Shown here: in pieces, positions 54,919 through 64,000 of the stretch
How the letters are laid out: each line of letters begins with the position of its first letter
Position numbering within the stretch: position 1 is the first letter of the stretch
NCBI RefSeq assembly: GCF_004138295.1
Contig: NZ_SCFM01000023.1
Span: forward strand, 1 to 64,000
Length of the DNA: 64,000 nt
From: Ectobacillus funiculus
GTDB lineage: Bacteria; Bacillota; Bacilli; Bacillales; Bacillaceae_G
Direction: 5' to 3'
The notes under the pieces: generated by a model
Told to the model about the DNA's origin: nothing
Database searches by the model: none
Seen by the model: the letters and a program-made list of their open reading frames with translations, nothing else
Position numbers and translations under genes: made by a program

Positions 54919-55060
54919 GTTTGTAAAGAACTGAAAAGGAAAGATGGAGAGTCCGGTGTGAAAGATTGATTTAAACTTGCAAAAAGAAATTGAAGGATAT
55001 CCTTTCGATTTTTAAATGGATAACAGAATCTTATATGTACATCAAGGAGGGGTTGGGAAA

Positions 55061-55963
55061 ATGAATATTGATCATCTTGAGGCTTTCATGTATGTGGTTC
55101 ATTTGGAAAGTATCCATAAAGCAGCTGAAGCTTTATATTTATCTCAGCCAACCGTTACAGCGAGAATTAAAACGTTAGAACGTGATCTTGGCATCGAATT
55201 ATTTTTGCGAAAGGCGAGAAGTGTGACGTTAACCGAGGAAGGGAAAGCTTTTATCCCTTACGCAGAGCAAATTATACGGACATATCAGCAGGGAAAAAAA
55301 CTATTGAAAAAAGGGGATAATCCGGAGGAAATTGTCATTGGGGCTAATACTATTACATCACAATATTATATTCCATTTGCCCTTCCTTTTTGGAAGCAAG
55401 CAAACCCTCAACTGCGATTTAAATTTATTTCAGCGCCAAACGATGTATTGATTGATAAACTTCTTCAGAAGAAAGTGGATATTGCCTTTATGAAAGATGT
55501 TTCTCATCCTGAAGTTCAACAGCATGAGCTTCTAGACAATTCTGTCCGATTGGTTGTTTATCCTGGACATCCATTTCAATTTCAAGAGAATTTATCTGTT
55601 CAGCAATTAGCCAGTGAACCCATGGTGTTTTTTGAATGCGGCGCTTTTACCTGGAATCGGGTCCATAAATTATTTGAAGTGGCAAATGTTGATCCACGGA
55701 TAGAATTTTTAGTTGACCATCTTGAAGTAGCGAAATCTATTATTCTTAGCAAACAGGGCATAGGGTTTTTACCATACCTATGCATTAAGGAGGAGCTTGA
55801 CCGAGGAGATCTGATTGAAATAGATGTTTCCCATATTATTAAAATAGACCAGCATATTTTTGCGACACACTTAAATAATGGTTTTGTACATCCCTTGCTA
55901 TGGAATGATATTCTTTTATCGGTTAAAGAGTTTGAGAAGCAAAGTTTTATGTCCACACTTTAA
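55061..55963 (+). CDS. LysR-family transcriptional regulator (CysL/YtlI-like)
   Basis: 300 residues from the ATG at 55061 (AAGGAGGGG upstream). N-terminal winged helix (LEAFMYVVHLESIHKAAEAL, LSQPTVTARIKTLERDLG) and a C-terminal effector-binding domain of two lobes. Its place before monooxygenase and importer genes suggests that it controls them, like YtlI or CysL in Bacillus sulfur regulons; that is inference. The last residues (MSTL) and stop codon are encoded by the left end of repeat copy 9, so the natural C-terminus may have been altered. Confidence 0.88.
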   Translation: MNIDHLEAFMYVVHLESIHKAAEALYLSQPTVTARIKTLERDLGIELFLRKARSVTLTEEGKAFIPYAEQIIRTYQQGKKLLKKGDNPEEIVIGANTITSQYYIPFALPFWKQANPQLRFKFISAPNDVLIDKLLQKKVDIAFMKDVSHPEVQQHELLDNSVRLVVYPGHPFQFQENLSVQQLASEPMVFFECGAFTWNRVHKLFEVANVDPRIEFLVDHLEVAKSIILSKQGIGFLPYLCIKEELDRGDLIEIDVSHIIKIDQHIFATHLNNGFVHPLLWNDILLSVKEFEKQSFMSTL

Positions 55964-56089
55964 GAGGGTATAAATTTCGGGCTGGGAGATCATTCGACGT
56001 AGGAAGAAATTTTAGGAATAAAGTATAAGTGCAACTATGCCTCTGTCTTCGCTCAAAGGCAGGGCTCGTCAATCGGCGAATTTTCTTTA
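55953..56089 (+). repeat. Dispersed hairpin-terminator element, copy 9
   Basis: CCACACTTTAAGAGGGTATA ... GAAATTTTAGGAATAAAGTA ... CTCGTCAATCGGCGAATTTTC. It begins inside the LysR reading frame. Confidence 0.88.
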
Positions 56090-56297
56090 TTGATCCAATT
56101 TACAATGAAAATATGAACAATAGTTAATTTGGTTTAGAAAGCCTTTCTTATTGATAGGCTTTTTTAATCAATATTATATATTTTCCTATCAGTGAAAGTA
56201 TTGCTAGTTCAATATTTACAGTGATAGGATAAAAATCAACAAATAAAACATACTTTTATTATATGTTAAGTAGGAATAAGAGTGGAGGAGAAAATCA

Positions 56298-57323
56298 ATG
56301 AGTTATAAGCTAAGTATTTTAGATCAGAGCCCCATTTTCCCTGAAAGCACTGCTTCTCAGGCGTTACAAAGCACCGTCCTGCTGGCTCAAAAAGCAGAAG
56401 AATGGGGCTATTCACGTTTTTGGGTATCTGAGCATCATCATACAGATCAATTGGCAGGATCTTCGCCTGAGGTATTAATTTCATATTTACTGGCACGAAC
56501 TAACACAATTCAAGTAGGCTCGGGCGGTGTGATGCTTCAGCATTACAGTCCTTATAAGGTAGCTGAAAACTTTCATGTTTTATCAGCTCTCGCTCCTGGG
56601 AGAGTTGATCTTGGGATTGGGAAAGCCCCAGGCGGTCTGCCGTTATCAACAAGGGCACTACAGTATGGTACCGTCAATAATGGAAAAGATTTTTCAGAAC
56701 GGTTATCTTTTTTGTTGGAATTAATCAGAAATTCTGTTGATAATAGTCACCCTCTGGCAGGTATCCAAGCAACGCCGATTCCTCAAGAAAAACCTGAAGT
56801 TTTTTTACTTGGTGCAAGCGCAAAAAGCGCTCAGCTTGCTGCCAATCTAGGAATATCATTTGTGTTTGCTAAATTCATTAACAGCGATGATAGGGTGCTA
56901 GAAGAAGCGGCACATGTGTATCGGACCAATTTTCCTAGTGGACGCTTTATCCTCTCATTGGCCGTTATTGCGGCTCCTACTCAGGCAGAAGCAGAGCAGC
57001 TTGTAGGAGATAGAAAAATAATAAAAGTACACCTCCAAAGCGGGCGATCCGTGACTTTACCATCACTTGAGAAAGCAGAGGAGTTTGGAAAGCAAGCAGG
57101 TGAACCATATGAAGTCTCAGAACAGGAAGCAGATATTATTTCAGGAACCCCGATGTATGTAAAAGAAGTTTTAGAGCAACTTCAAAAAACTTATCAAGTG
57201 GATGAATTTATTTTACATACACCGATTGAAACAGAAGCAGAGAGATTTCAGTCATTTAAGCTATTAAGCCCACTTTATTCTAATCGGGATACGAGAAATA
57301 AGATGAATTACGAGGCAATCTAG
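56298..57323 (+). CDS. Luciferase-like flavin-dependent monooxygenase (MsnO8/YtmO group)
   Basis: 341 residues of the LLM TIM barrel. SILDQSPIFP at the start, RFWVSEHHHTDQLAGSSPEV and DLGIGKAPGG are typical of the MsnO8 subgroup, related to B. subtilis YtmO. These enzymes use FMNH2 from a partner reductase, often to open carbon-sulfur or carbon-nitrogen bonds. GGAGGAG precedes the ATG. First structural gene of the putative uptake/oxidation cluster. Confidence 0.88.
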   Translation: MSYKLSILDQSPIFPESTASQALQSTVLLAQKAEEWGYSRFWVSEHHHTDQLAGSSPEVLISYLLARTNTIQVGSGGVMLQHYSPYKVAENFHVLSALAPGRVDLGIGKAPGGLPLSTRALQYGTVNNGKDFSERLSFLLELIRNSVDNSHPLAGIQATPIPQEKPEVFLLGASAKSAQLAANLGISFVFAKFINSDDRVLEEAAHVYRTNFPSGRFILSLAVIAAPTQAEAEQLVGDRKIIKVHLQSGRSVTLPSLEKAEEFGKQAGEPYEVSEQEADIISGTPMYVKEVLEQLQKTYQVDEFILHTPIETEAERFQSFKLLSPLYSNRDTRNKMNYEAI

Positions 57324-57392
57324 GACTTTCGTTTCCAAAAAATCGTTATATGAAGAGAATAGTGAAAAACGGATAAGGGGGTACTTGGTGTG

Positions 57393-59027
57393 ATGTTCGT
57401 AAATTGGAAAAAGTTATTAGCCATTTCCATAGCATTTTTGCTGCTGTTATCAGGTTGCGCAAATAGTACGAGTACAAAAAATAGTTCAGAAGAAACAAAC
57501 GGAAAGGCTGCAAAGCAGGGGGGAGAATTAACCTATGCGCTCGCCACATCTCCTGATTCGCTTGATCCGCATCGAAGCGGTTTAGCAGTAGCGGTCCGTG
57601 CGTTCAGAACGATTTTTGACAGCTTAGTAGTTCAAGCGCCGGATAACTCAATAAAGCCGTGGCTCGCTACAGAATGGACAATATCGGATGACGGAAAAAG
57701 TTATACATTTAAGTTGCGCAAGGATGTCAAATTTCACGATGGAACCCCATTTAATGCGGAAGCTGTGAAATATAGTTTTGATCGGATTATTGATCCAAAA
57801 ACAAAAGCGAAAAATGCAGTAGCCCTTCTTAAGCCCTATGAATCATCAGAAGTAATTGATGATTACACAATTAAAATTAATCTCGCGACACCTTCTACTG
57901 CCTTTTTAAGCAACTTAAGCCAGGCAATGCTTGGGATTGTCTCACCAACAGCGGCAGAGAAATATGGTGATCAGTTTGTAAAACATCCTGTAGGGACTGG
58001 ACCATATAAATTTGTCAGTTGGACAGAAAATGCAGATATTGTTGTGGAAAAAAATAAAGATTATCATTGGGGACCTTCTATTGTAGAAAACAAAGAAGCA
58101 CCATACCTTGATAAAATCACATTTAAAATCATTCCAGAGGAAGCAACGCGCATTGGTAGTGTCCAAAGCGGACAGGTGCTTGCCGCTGAGACTGTACCAC
58201 CGCAAAATATTGTTTCTTTAAAAAATGATCCAAAAATCCAATTGCTTCAAGTAAACACACTCGGATTGCCGTATACACTCTTTTTCAATCAAAGAAAAGC
58301 ACCTTGGAATGATGTAAGAGCCCGTAAAGCTGTACAGCTTGCTGTTGATGTTGATGCGATTGTAAAAACACTTTACTTAAACACATATTCAAGGGCATGG
58401 TCTCCTCTTACACCAGGTATTTTAGGTTATGACGAATCGCTTGAAAAGCGTAACACTCTAGACGTAGAGAAGGCGAATAAACTTCTTGATGAGCTCGGCT
58501 ATATAAAAGGTGCGGATGGGATTCGTGTAAAGGATGGAAAGCAACTGACATTGAACTATGTGGATGGAACTCCTAACCGTGAGAAGAGAAATGATATTGC
58601 TGTTATCATTCAGCAACAATTAAAAAAGATTGGAATTAAAGTGGAAATCAATATTACAAAGGATATCGCTTCAGTCGTTCAACAGAATGCTGATTACGAT
58701 TTATATGGAAACAGCCAGGTAAATTCCGATCCAAATGCATTACGAGCTTTTTATCATTCAACCACTCCAGAGGAAGAGGCAACGGTTAAAAGGCTAGGAG
58801 GCGGTTCTGATCCAGAATTAGATCAATTGCTGGAAGCAGGTACAGTAGAATTGGATCAGGAAAAACGTATAGCGATTTACAAAAAAGTACAGCAAAAAAT
58901 CATTGAAGAAGCCTGGATCATTCCAATTTATGTATTTCCCTATACGGTGGCAGCGTCTAAAAGCGTAAACGGGATTACCTTTGATTCATTAGGATATCCA
59001 TTGTTCAATGATGTAAATATTAAATAA
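57393..59027 (+). CDS. Peptide/nickel-type ABC importer binding lipoprotein (SBP_bac_5)
   Basis: 544 residues from the ATG at 57393 (AAGGGGG upstream; a GTG one codon earlier is also possible). Lipoprotein signal with Cys in LLLLSGCANS. SBP family 5 features: LTYALATSPDSLDPHRSG, WTISDDGKSYTFKLRKDVKF, GTGPYKFVSW, and C-terminal VFPYTVAASKSV. It captures the ligand for the Dpp-type permease encoded next. The ligand is uncertain: peptides, glutathione-like or other organosulfur compounds are plausible. Confidence 0.9.
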   Translation: MFVNWKKLLAISIAFLLLLSGCANSTSTKNSSEETNGKAAKQGGELTYALATSPDSLDPHRSGLAVAVRAFRTIFDSLVVQAPDNSIKPWLATEWTISDDGKSYTFKLRKDVKFHDGTPFNAEAVKYSFDRIIDPKTKAKNAVALLKPYESSEVIDDYTIKINLATPSTAFLSNLSQAMLGIVSPTAAEKYGDQFVKHPVGTGPYKFVSWTENADIVVEKNKDYHWGPSIVENKEAPYLDKITFKIIPEEATRIGSVQSGQVLAAETVPPQNIVSLKNDPKIQLLQVNTLGLPYTLFFNQRKAPWNDVRARKAVQLAVDVDAIVKTLYLNTYSRAWSPLTPGILGYDESLEKRNTLDVEKANKLLDELGYIKGADGIRVKDGKQLTLNYVDGTPNREKRNDIAVIIQQQLKKIGIKVEINITKDIASVVQQNADYDLYGNSQVNSDPNALRAFYHSTTPEEEATVKRLGGGSDPELDQLLEAGTVELDQEKRIAIYKKVQQKIIEEAWIIPIYVFPYTVAASKSVNGITFDSLGYPLFNDVNIK

Positions 59028-59051
59028 TCTGGAGAAATGGAGCTGATACAT

Positions 59052-59984
59052 GTGGCGCTTATCAACAAGACTCTTTTAAAAATCTCGACCGCATTAGTAT
59101 CTATTTTAGGCTCCCTCATCCTTGTTTTTTTCATCATTTATTTGCTTCCAGGGGATCCAGTGCTTTCTATGCTGGATCCCTCTGCTGCCACGCCTGAAAT
59201 GGTAGCAAATTTACGCAAGGAATTGGGGCTCAACCAACCGCTTTATGTTCAATTCAAAGAATATTTTATGAATATTCTTCATGGTGATTTTGGTCAATCC
59301 TTAGTCAATAGTGAGCCAGTCCTGCCAAAGATTTTAGAGCATTTTCCGGCGACACTCATTTTAACATTCACAAGTTCAATAGTATCTGTGGTAATAGGGG
59401 TTACACTTGGAGTGTTATCGGCGATTTACAGGAATAAATGGATTGATTTTATTGCTAGATTCATTGGGCTATTTGGAATTTCAATGCCAACATTTTGGTC
59501 AGGTATATTACTTATTCTTATTTTTTCCGTCTATTTAAACTGGCTGCCTGCTATGGGATCAGATGGTTTGCAAACGCTTGTGCTGCCATCAATTTCTCTT
59601 GGTTTTGTAGGTGCTGGATTAATTATCCGTATGGTGCGAACGAGCATGCTCGAAGTGATTCAGGAGCCATTTATTGTTACTCTTCGTGCAAAAGGACTTT
59701 CAGAAAGGGTTGTCATGTATCGTCATGCCCTTCGTAACGCACTGATTCCTGCGATTACGATTATCGGTCTGAATATTGGTGAGCTTATGGCTGGTACTGT
59801 TGTAATTGAAACCGTATTTTCAAGACAGGGAATTGGCCGGATTGTTGCTGATGCCATCATGGCTAAAGACTTACCTGTTATCCAAGGCGTTGTCTTTTTC
59901 AGTGCCATTGTTTATGTAATTGTCAATCTTTTAGTTGACCTATCCTATTCAATGATTGATCCACGGGTACGCAGATCTCGTTAG
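59052..59984 (+). CDS. Dpp/Gsi-type ABC permease, first subunit
   Basis: 310 residues from the GTG at 59052 (GGAG nine bases upstream); the ATG at 59037 in the same frame overlaps that site. Six helices of the BPD_transp_1 fold, with the N-terminal LPGDPVLSMLDPSAATPE typical of DppB and the EAA loop RAKGLSERVVMYRHALRNAL. Forms a heterodimer with the next gene product. Confidence 0.9.
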   Translation: MALINKTLLKISTALVSILGSLILVFFIIYLLPGDPVLSMLDPSAATPEMVANLRKELGLNQPLYVQFKEYFMNILHGDFGQSLVNSEPVLPKILEHFPATLILTFTSSIVSVVIGVTLGVLSAIYRNKWIDFIARFIGLFGISMPTFWSGILLILIFSVYLNWLPAMGSDGLQTLVLPSISLGFVGAGLIIRMVRTSMLEVIQEPFIVTLRAKGLSERVVMYRHALRNALIPAITIIGLNIGELMAGTVVIETVFSRQGIGRIVADAIMAKDLPVIQGVVFFSAIVYVIVNLLVDLSYSMIDPRVRRSR

Positions 59985-60012
59985 TTATTAAGCAAGAAGG
60001 GGGAGAAATGGA

Positions 60013-60903
60013 ATGAAAGAAATGGTTAATACTGAGCCAGTGCTGCGGGCCCCGAAATGGACTTTGACAAAATGGAAAACCAACCTTTCTGTATCAAGAT
60101 TATTTTTATATATTGCCGTAGTAATTGTACTATTTATCATCATATGTGCCGTATTTCCAAAGTGGATAGCGCCCTATTCTCCTACCTATATGAATACGGA
60201 GCTTACTTTAAGTGCACCAAGTGCTGCACATTGGTTTGGAACAGATTACTTTGGGAGAGATGTATTTAGTCTAGTCGTTTATGGAAGTCGGGATTCTCTC
60301 ATTATTGGTGTGGCGTCTGTTCTCATTGGTGGACTGCTTGGCGGAATGGTAGGTGCATTGGCCGGTTATATTGGAGGCATTGTTGACGTTGTCTTGATGA
60401 GGATTATTGAAATTTTGCTGACGATCCCCGGCATTCTCCTGGCGTTAGCTATTGCCGCTGCCCTTGGGCCAAGTTTATTTAATATTGTATTAGCTGTTGC
60501 AGCGTCAGCTATACCAGGGTATGCACGTGTAATGAGAGGGCAAATGATGAGTATTAAGAAACGACAGTATGTGGATGCTTCTCGCTCTATTGGCACATCG
60601 AGTTGGAAGATTTTTATTTGGCATATACTGCCGAATTCTTGGTCTCCGCTCTTAGTAATGGGGACGATCGGCCTTGGAACATCCATTTTAATTGGTTCAG
60701 GGTTAAGCTTCTTAGGACTTGGAATTATCAAGGAAATTCCTGATTGGGGAGCACTGCTCTCACAGGGACGGGGATATTTAACTGTAGGCTGGTGGATTTC
60801 GGCATTTCCAGGTTTCGCTATTACTTTTTTTGTTCTTTCAATCAATATTATTGGCGATACGCTTCGTGATTCCTTTGACCCTAAAACAAGCAGCACAAGA
60901 TAA
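60013..60903 (+). CDS. Dpp/Gsi-type ABC permease, second subunit
   Basis: 296 residues of the DppC type: a cytosolic N-terminus, APYSPTYMNTELTLSAPSAA and HWFGTDYFGRDVFS near the first periplasmic loop, EAA loop ARSIGTSSWKIFIWHILPNS-like (with ASRSIGTSS), and C-terminal GDTLRDSFDPK. AAGGGGGAG precedes the start. 28 bp after the first permease gene. Confidence 0.92.
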   Translation: MKEMVNTEPVLRAPKWTLTKWKTNLSVSRLFLYIAVVIVLFIIICAVFPKWIAPYSPTYMNTELTLSAPSAAHWFGTDYFGRDVFSLVVYGSRDSLIIGVASVLIGGLLGGMVGALAGYIGGIVDVVLMRIIEILLTIPGILLALAIAAALGPSLFNIVLAVAASAIPGYARVMRGQMMSIKKRQYVDASRSIGTSSWKIFIWHILPNSWSPLLVMGTIGLGTSILIGSGLSFLGLGIIKEIPDWGALLSQGRGYLTVGWWISAFPGFAITFFVLSINIIGDTLRDSFDPKTSSTR

Positions 60904-60917
60904 AGGGGGGACAAAAA

Positions 60918-62945
60918 ATGGAGAAATTCCTTGATGTGCAGCAATTAAAAGTTGATTTTACCACGAAAGATGGCGCCTTAACAGCGATCAAAGATGTTAC
61001 GATGCATATTCGGGCTGGTGAGACGGTCTGTATTGTTGGAGAATCCGGAAGCGGAAAAACTGTTACATCAAAAACAATTATGAGGCTGATCGATTATGAA
61101 AATGGAAAAATATCAGACGGAAGTATTGTAGTAGATGGTATTGATGTAACACAACTTCCTCAAAAAAAGCTCCGTTCCATTCGAGGGAAAAAAGTAGCGA
61201 TGATTTTTCAAGAACCAATGGCAGCTTTTGATCCTGTTTTTACGATTGGCAGCCAAATTATTGAAACGATTCTTGAACATAAGCAATCTAGTAAATCAGA
61301 AGCGAAGAAGCGGGCTCTTTATTTATTAAAACGAGTGGGCATATCTGATGCTGAATTACGTTTGAACCAATATCCTAATGAATTGTCCGGAGGGATGTTA
61401 CAGCGAGCGATGATTGCCATGGCGCTTGCCTGTGATCCAGACTTACTCATTGCAGATGAGCCGACTACAGCCCTTGATGTTACCATTCAAGCGCAAATAT
61501 TACAATTGCTTCAGGAATTGAAAGAAGAATTGGGGATGTCGATTCTCTTAATTACTCATGATATGGGTGTTGCTGCAGAAATGGCAGACCGAATCATTGT
61601 AATGTATGCAGGTAGAATTGTTGAGCATGCAACAGCATCGCAATTGTTTGCATTGCCACATCATCCATACACATACGGGTTATTGCAATCGATAACGACA
61701 TTGGATAGTGATAGGAGTAAAAAACTCTATTCGATAAAAGGATCCATTCCAGCGTTAGCTGAATTACCTTCTGGATGTGAGTTTCACCCGCGTTGCCCGT
61801 ATGCATCAGAGCGCTGCTTTATCGAATCACCTCCATTATTAGAGATAAATAATCGCCAGACCGCTTGTTGGCATGCTGAGGAAATAGTAAAAAAACACGG
61901 TGGAGAACAAAGCGTGCTAGAGGCAAAAATTAAAGTGCCCTCTCAAAAAGAAACTGTTCAAACGAGTGCAGCGCATGCCCGTGAAACATTGTTTGCGGTC
62001 CAAGAATTAAGCAAATATTATCCGATCAGCAAGAATGTATTTTCTCGTAATCAATCATATATAAGAGCAGTGGATAATGTGTCTTTTACGATTGCCAAAG
62101 GTGAAACATTTGGTCTAGTTGGAGAATCAGGTAGTGGAAAATCAACATTGGGCCGCGTTCTTTTACAGTTAGAAAAACTAACTAGTGGAAAGGTATTTTT
62201 TCAGGGGCAAGATCTGTCAAAACTGGCTGCAAAAGAATTACGCAAGAAGCGGAAAGATATGCAAGTGATTTATCAGGACCCCTATGGTTCTGTGAATCCA
62301 CGTTGGAAGATTGGCGATATTATCGGAGAACCTCTCCAAGTGCATGAATCCCTAGGTATGAAAGAAAAAAAGGATAGAGTTCAAGAGTTATTAGAGGTGG
62401 TTGGTTTAAATAAGAGTGGATATGATCGTTATCCGCATGAATTTTCAGGAGGACAGCGTCAGCGTATTGCGATTGCTAGAGCTATTGCACTAAATCCCCA
62501 GTTTGTTTTAGCGGATGAAGCTGTTTCTGCGTTAGATGTATCAGTTCAGGCACAAATAGTTAATTTACTGCAGGATTTACAGAGAGAACGGAGCCTAACC
62601 TATTTATTTATTGCTCACGGCTTAAATATTGTTCGGCACATATCGGATCGTATTGGTGTGATGTACTTAGGTCAATTGGTGGAAATGGCAGTGAGTGAAG
62701 AATTGTTCTTGCATCCTGCTCATCATTATACAAAAGGATTAATTAACTCGATTCCAAGTATCGATCCAAATCGCTCAAGAGAACGGATTTCCATTCAAGG
62801 GGAAATTCCTTCCCCAGCTAATCCGCCGGCTGGATGCAGATTTCATACCCGCTGCCCAGCAGCGACAGCACGTTGTCGGGAGGAGCAACCTATATTTAGG
62901 GAAATTCAGAAAGGTCACTGGGTTGCTTGCCATGATCCTGTTTAG
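60918..62945 (+). CDS. Fused double ATPase of the Dpp/Gsi-type importer
   Basis: 675 residues joining DppD-like and DppF-like ATPases in one chain, as in GsiA. Cassette 1 has Walker A GESGSGKT, signature [12 protein letters not shown] and Walker [13 protein letters not shown]; cassette 2 has [21 protein letters not shown] and [12 protein letters not shown], with Ala-Val in place of the usual Pro-Thr. Each ends with the oligopeptide-transporter C-terminal Cys motif ([28 protein letters not shown]). A linker of about 60 residues joins them. Fourth gene of the transport operon. Confidence 0.92.
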   Translation: MEKFLDVQQLKVDFTTKDGALTAIKDVTMHIRAGETVCIVGESGSGKTVTSKTIMRLIDYENGKISDGSIVVDGIDVTQLPQKKLRSIRGKKVAMIFQEPMAAFDPVFTIGSQIIETILEHKQSSKSEAKKRALYLLKRVGISDAELRLNQYPNELSGGMLQRAMIAMALACDPDLLIADEPTTALDVTIQAQILQLLQELKEELGMSILLITHDMGVAAEMADRIIVMYAGRIVEHATASQLFALPHHPYTYGLLQSITTLDSDRSKKLYSIKGSIPALAELPSGCEFHPRCPYASERCFIESPPLLEINNRQTACWHAEEIVKKHGGEQSVLEAKIKVPSQKETVQTSAAHARETLFAVQELSKYYPISKNVFSRNQSYIRAVDNVSFTIAKGETFGLVGESGSGKSTLGRVLLQLEKLTSGKVFFQGQDLSKLAAKELRKKRKDMQVIYQDPYGSVNPRWKIGDIIGEPLQVHESLGMKEKKDRVQELLEVVGLNKSGYDRYPHEFSGGQRQRIAIARAIALNPQFVLADEAVSALDVSVQAQIVNLLQDLQRERSLTYLFIAHGLNIVRHISDRIGVMYLGQLVEMAVSEELFLHPAHHYTKGLINSIPSIDPNRSRERISIQGEIPSPANPPAGCRFHTRCPAATARCREEQPIFREIQKGHWVACHDPV

Positions 62946-62999
62946 GATGAATGAAGAGTATTGCATTGAAAGTGAGATGTTATTGGAGGTGCTTTAAAG

Positions 63000-64000
63000 A
63001 TGAAATTTGTTCTGTTTGATTTAATAGCAAATCATCCAAATGGTGTTACAGGAGAGGTGTTAACTGCGCAGCAAAGAATTCAACAAGTAATAGAACAGGC
63101 GGTTTTTGCTGAATCGCTTGGTTTTGATGGCTATGGAGTAGGGGAGCGGCATGGTGCACCGTTTTTATCTTCTTCACCGGCAGTCATGCTAACGGCTGTT
63201 GCTGCCAAAACCTCAAAAATCCGCTTGCTGCCAACGGTATCGGTTTTAAGTGTACTCGATCCAGTACGTGTAGCTGAGGATTATGCTACACTTGATCATC
63301 TTTCAGAAGGAAGATTAGAGATGATGATTGGTAAAGGAAATGACCCGCGTCATTACCCATTATTTGGGATAAGTGAGGAGGAGCAGTGGGAGTCTTTAGC
63401 TGAGCGATATGGGCTTCTAAAACGATTATGGAATGAAGAAAACATCACATGGGAGGGGACATATCGTCCACGATTAAATAACGTGACGACCGAACCAAGA
63501 CCATTTCAAAGCCAGATTCCTATTTGGCATGGCAGTGCATCAAGCCCGCTATCCACTGAGCTTGCTGCGAAGAATAATGAACCGATATTCTCGTCTAATA
63601 CTTTTCATCCAATGGCTAAGTACAAAGCATTAATTGACCATTACCGTGAAAGATTGGAATATTACGGATATGATCCTAGTAAAGCTGTTGTCGGTGCGGG
63701 CGCTAGGGGCTTATATTTGGCCGATACAACGGAAGAAGCTATCAAACGTTATCGTCCATATTATGATATGTATATGAGCACAGATGCATCGAAGTTCAAT
63801 CAATCTCCATTTACGGATCTTGAAGATCATATTCAAAATGGTTCAGCTTTAGTAGGAAGTGCTGATCAAGTGATAGAGAAAATATTAGAATATCATCAAG
63901 CATTCGGACACCAAGTACAAAGTATAAGTGTGGAGGGGCTAAGCAAAGCAGAACAACATGAGCAGCTTGAGAGATTTGCTACTGACGTTATGCCAGTGCT
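63000..64000 (+). CDS. Luciferase-like flavin-dependent monooxygenase (3' end outside window)
   Basis: 333 codons are visible with no stop, starting at ATG 63000 after TTGGAGGTG. LLM fold: FVLFDLIANHPNGVTGE, ESLGFDGYGVGERHGAP, RVAEDYATLDHLSEGRLE and MIGKGNDPRHYPLFG. Distinct from the MsnO8-type enzyme at 56298. Together with that enzyme and the importer it suggests uptake followed by oxidation of a single compound class. Typical length is 340-370 residues, so only the end is missing. Confidence 0.88.
   Translation, partial: MKFVLFDLIANHPNGVTGEVLTAQQRIQQVIEQAVFAESLGFDGYGVGERHGAPFLSSSPAVMLTAVAAKTSKIRLLPTVSVLSVLDPVRVAEDYATLDHLSEGRLEMMIGKGNDPRHYPLFGISEEEQWESLAERYGLLKRLWNEENITWEGTYRPRLNNVTTEPRPFQSQIPIWHGSASSPLSTELAAKNNEPIFSSNTFHPMAKYKALIDHYRERLEYYGYDPSKAVVGAGARGLYLADTTEEAIKRYRPYYDMYMSTDASKFNQSPFTDLEDHIQNGSALVGSADQVIEKILEYHQAFGHQVQSISVEGLSKAEQHEQLERFATDVMPV

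Overview
The window looks like an AT-rich, spore-forming member of the Bacillales, possibly Brevibacillus-like. The evidence is a GerAB-type germination permease, a Spo0E-type phosphatase, an alpha/beta SASP, an S-box riboswitch, many cre-type catabolite sites, Fur boxes and AGGAGG-type ribosome sites. The genus is inference. A Rep_3 initiator with 13 upstream iterons (41.56-43.24 kb) means this is either part of a large plasmid or chromid, or a chromosome carrying an integrated replicon. The window alone cannot decide which.

Layout. 0-32 kb is mostly a carbohydrate-use region: a secreted GH13 alpha-amylase, a GH2 beta-galactosidase, a heparinase II/III-like protein, a secreted GH59-like (galactocerebrosidase family) enzyme, then a three-component sugar sensor (membrane-anchored binding protein, YesM/LytS kinase, YesN regulator) directly upstream of a ChvE/XylF-GguA/XylG-GguB/XylH sugar importer. 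cre-like sites lie before several of these genes. Two AraC-regulator/exporter modules (AraC + heterodimeric ABC exporter; AraC + MATE pump) sit inside this block.

32-42 kb is accessory and decayed: a TnpB gene with an in-frame amber codon, an HprK paralogue, an ABC exporter gene cut by an IS200 remnant, a tandem-repeat GFPGMGMG protein, an ArsR regulator, scraps of GGDEF and other genes, an S-box riboswitch in front of an MsrA-like protein that lacks the catalytic cysteine, and a GNAT acetyltransferase. 41.5-43.7 kb is the replication module and an SASP. 44-52 kb holds a secreted asparaginase, a CBO0543 membrane protein, an APH(3')-like kinase, a Fur-box-linked DoxX/P19 pair and an OmpR-type two-component system that also has a Fur-like box. 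52.7-54.2 kb has an FbpA-like small protein and an esterase. 54.5-64 kb is a probable organosulfur or peptide-like compound uptake cluster: YezD-like protein, LysR regulator, two luciferase-like flavin monooxygenases and a Dpp/Gsi-type ABC importer with a fused double ATPase.

The most striking unexplained structure is a family of about 60-140 bp dispersed elements (nine copies here, eight of them in 38.8-56.1 kb). Each full copy has an inverted-repeat hairpin (ACACTGTA ... TACAGTGT) followed by a structured tail ending in a terminator-like CTCGCC/GGCGAG hairpin. They often abut stop codons; one supplies the last codons of the LysR gene and one lies in the leader of the amylase gene.
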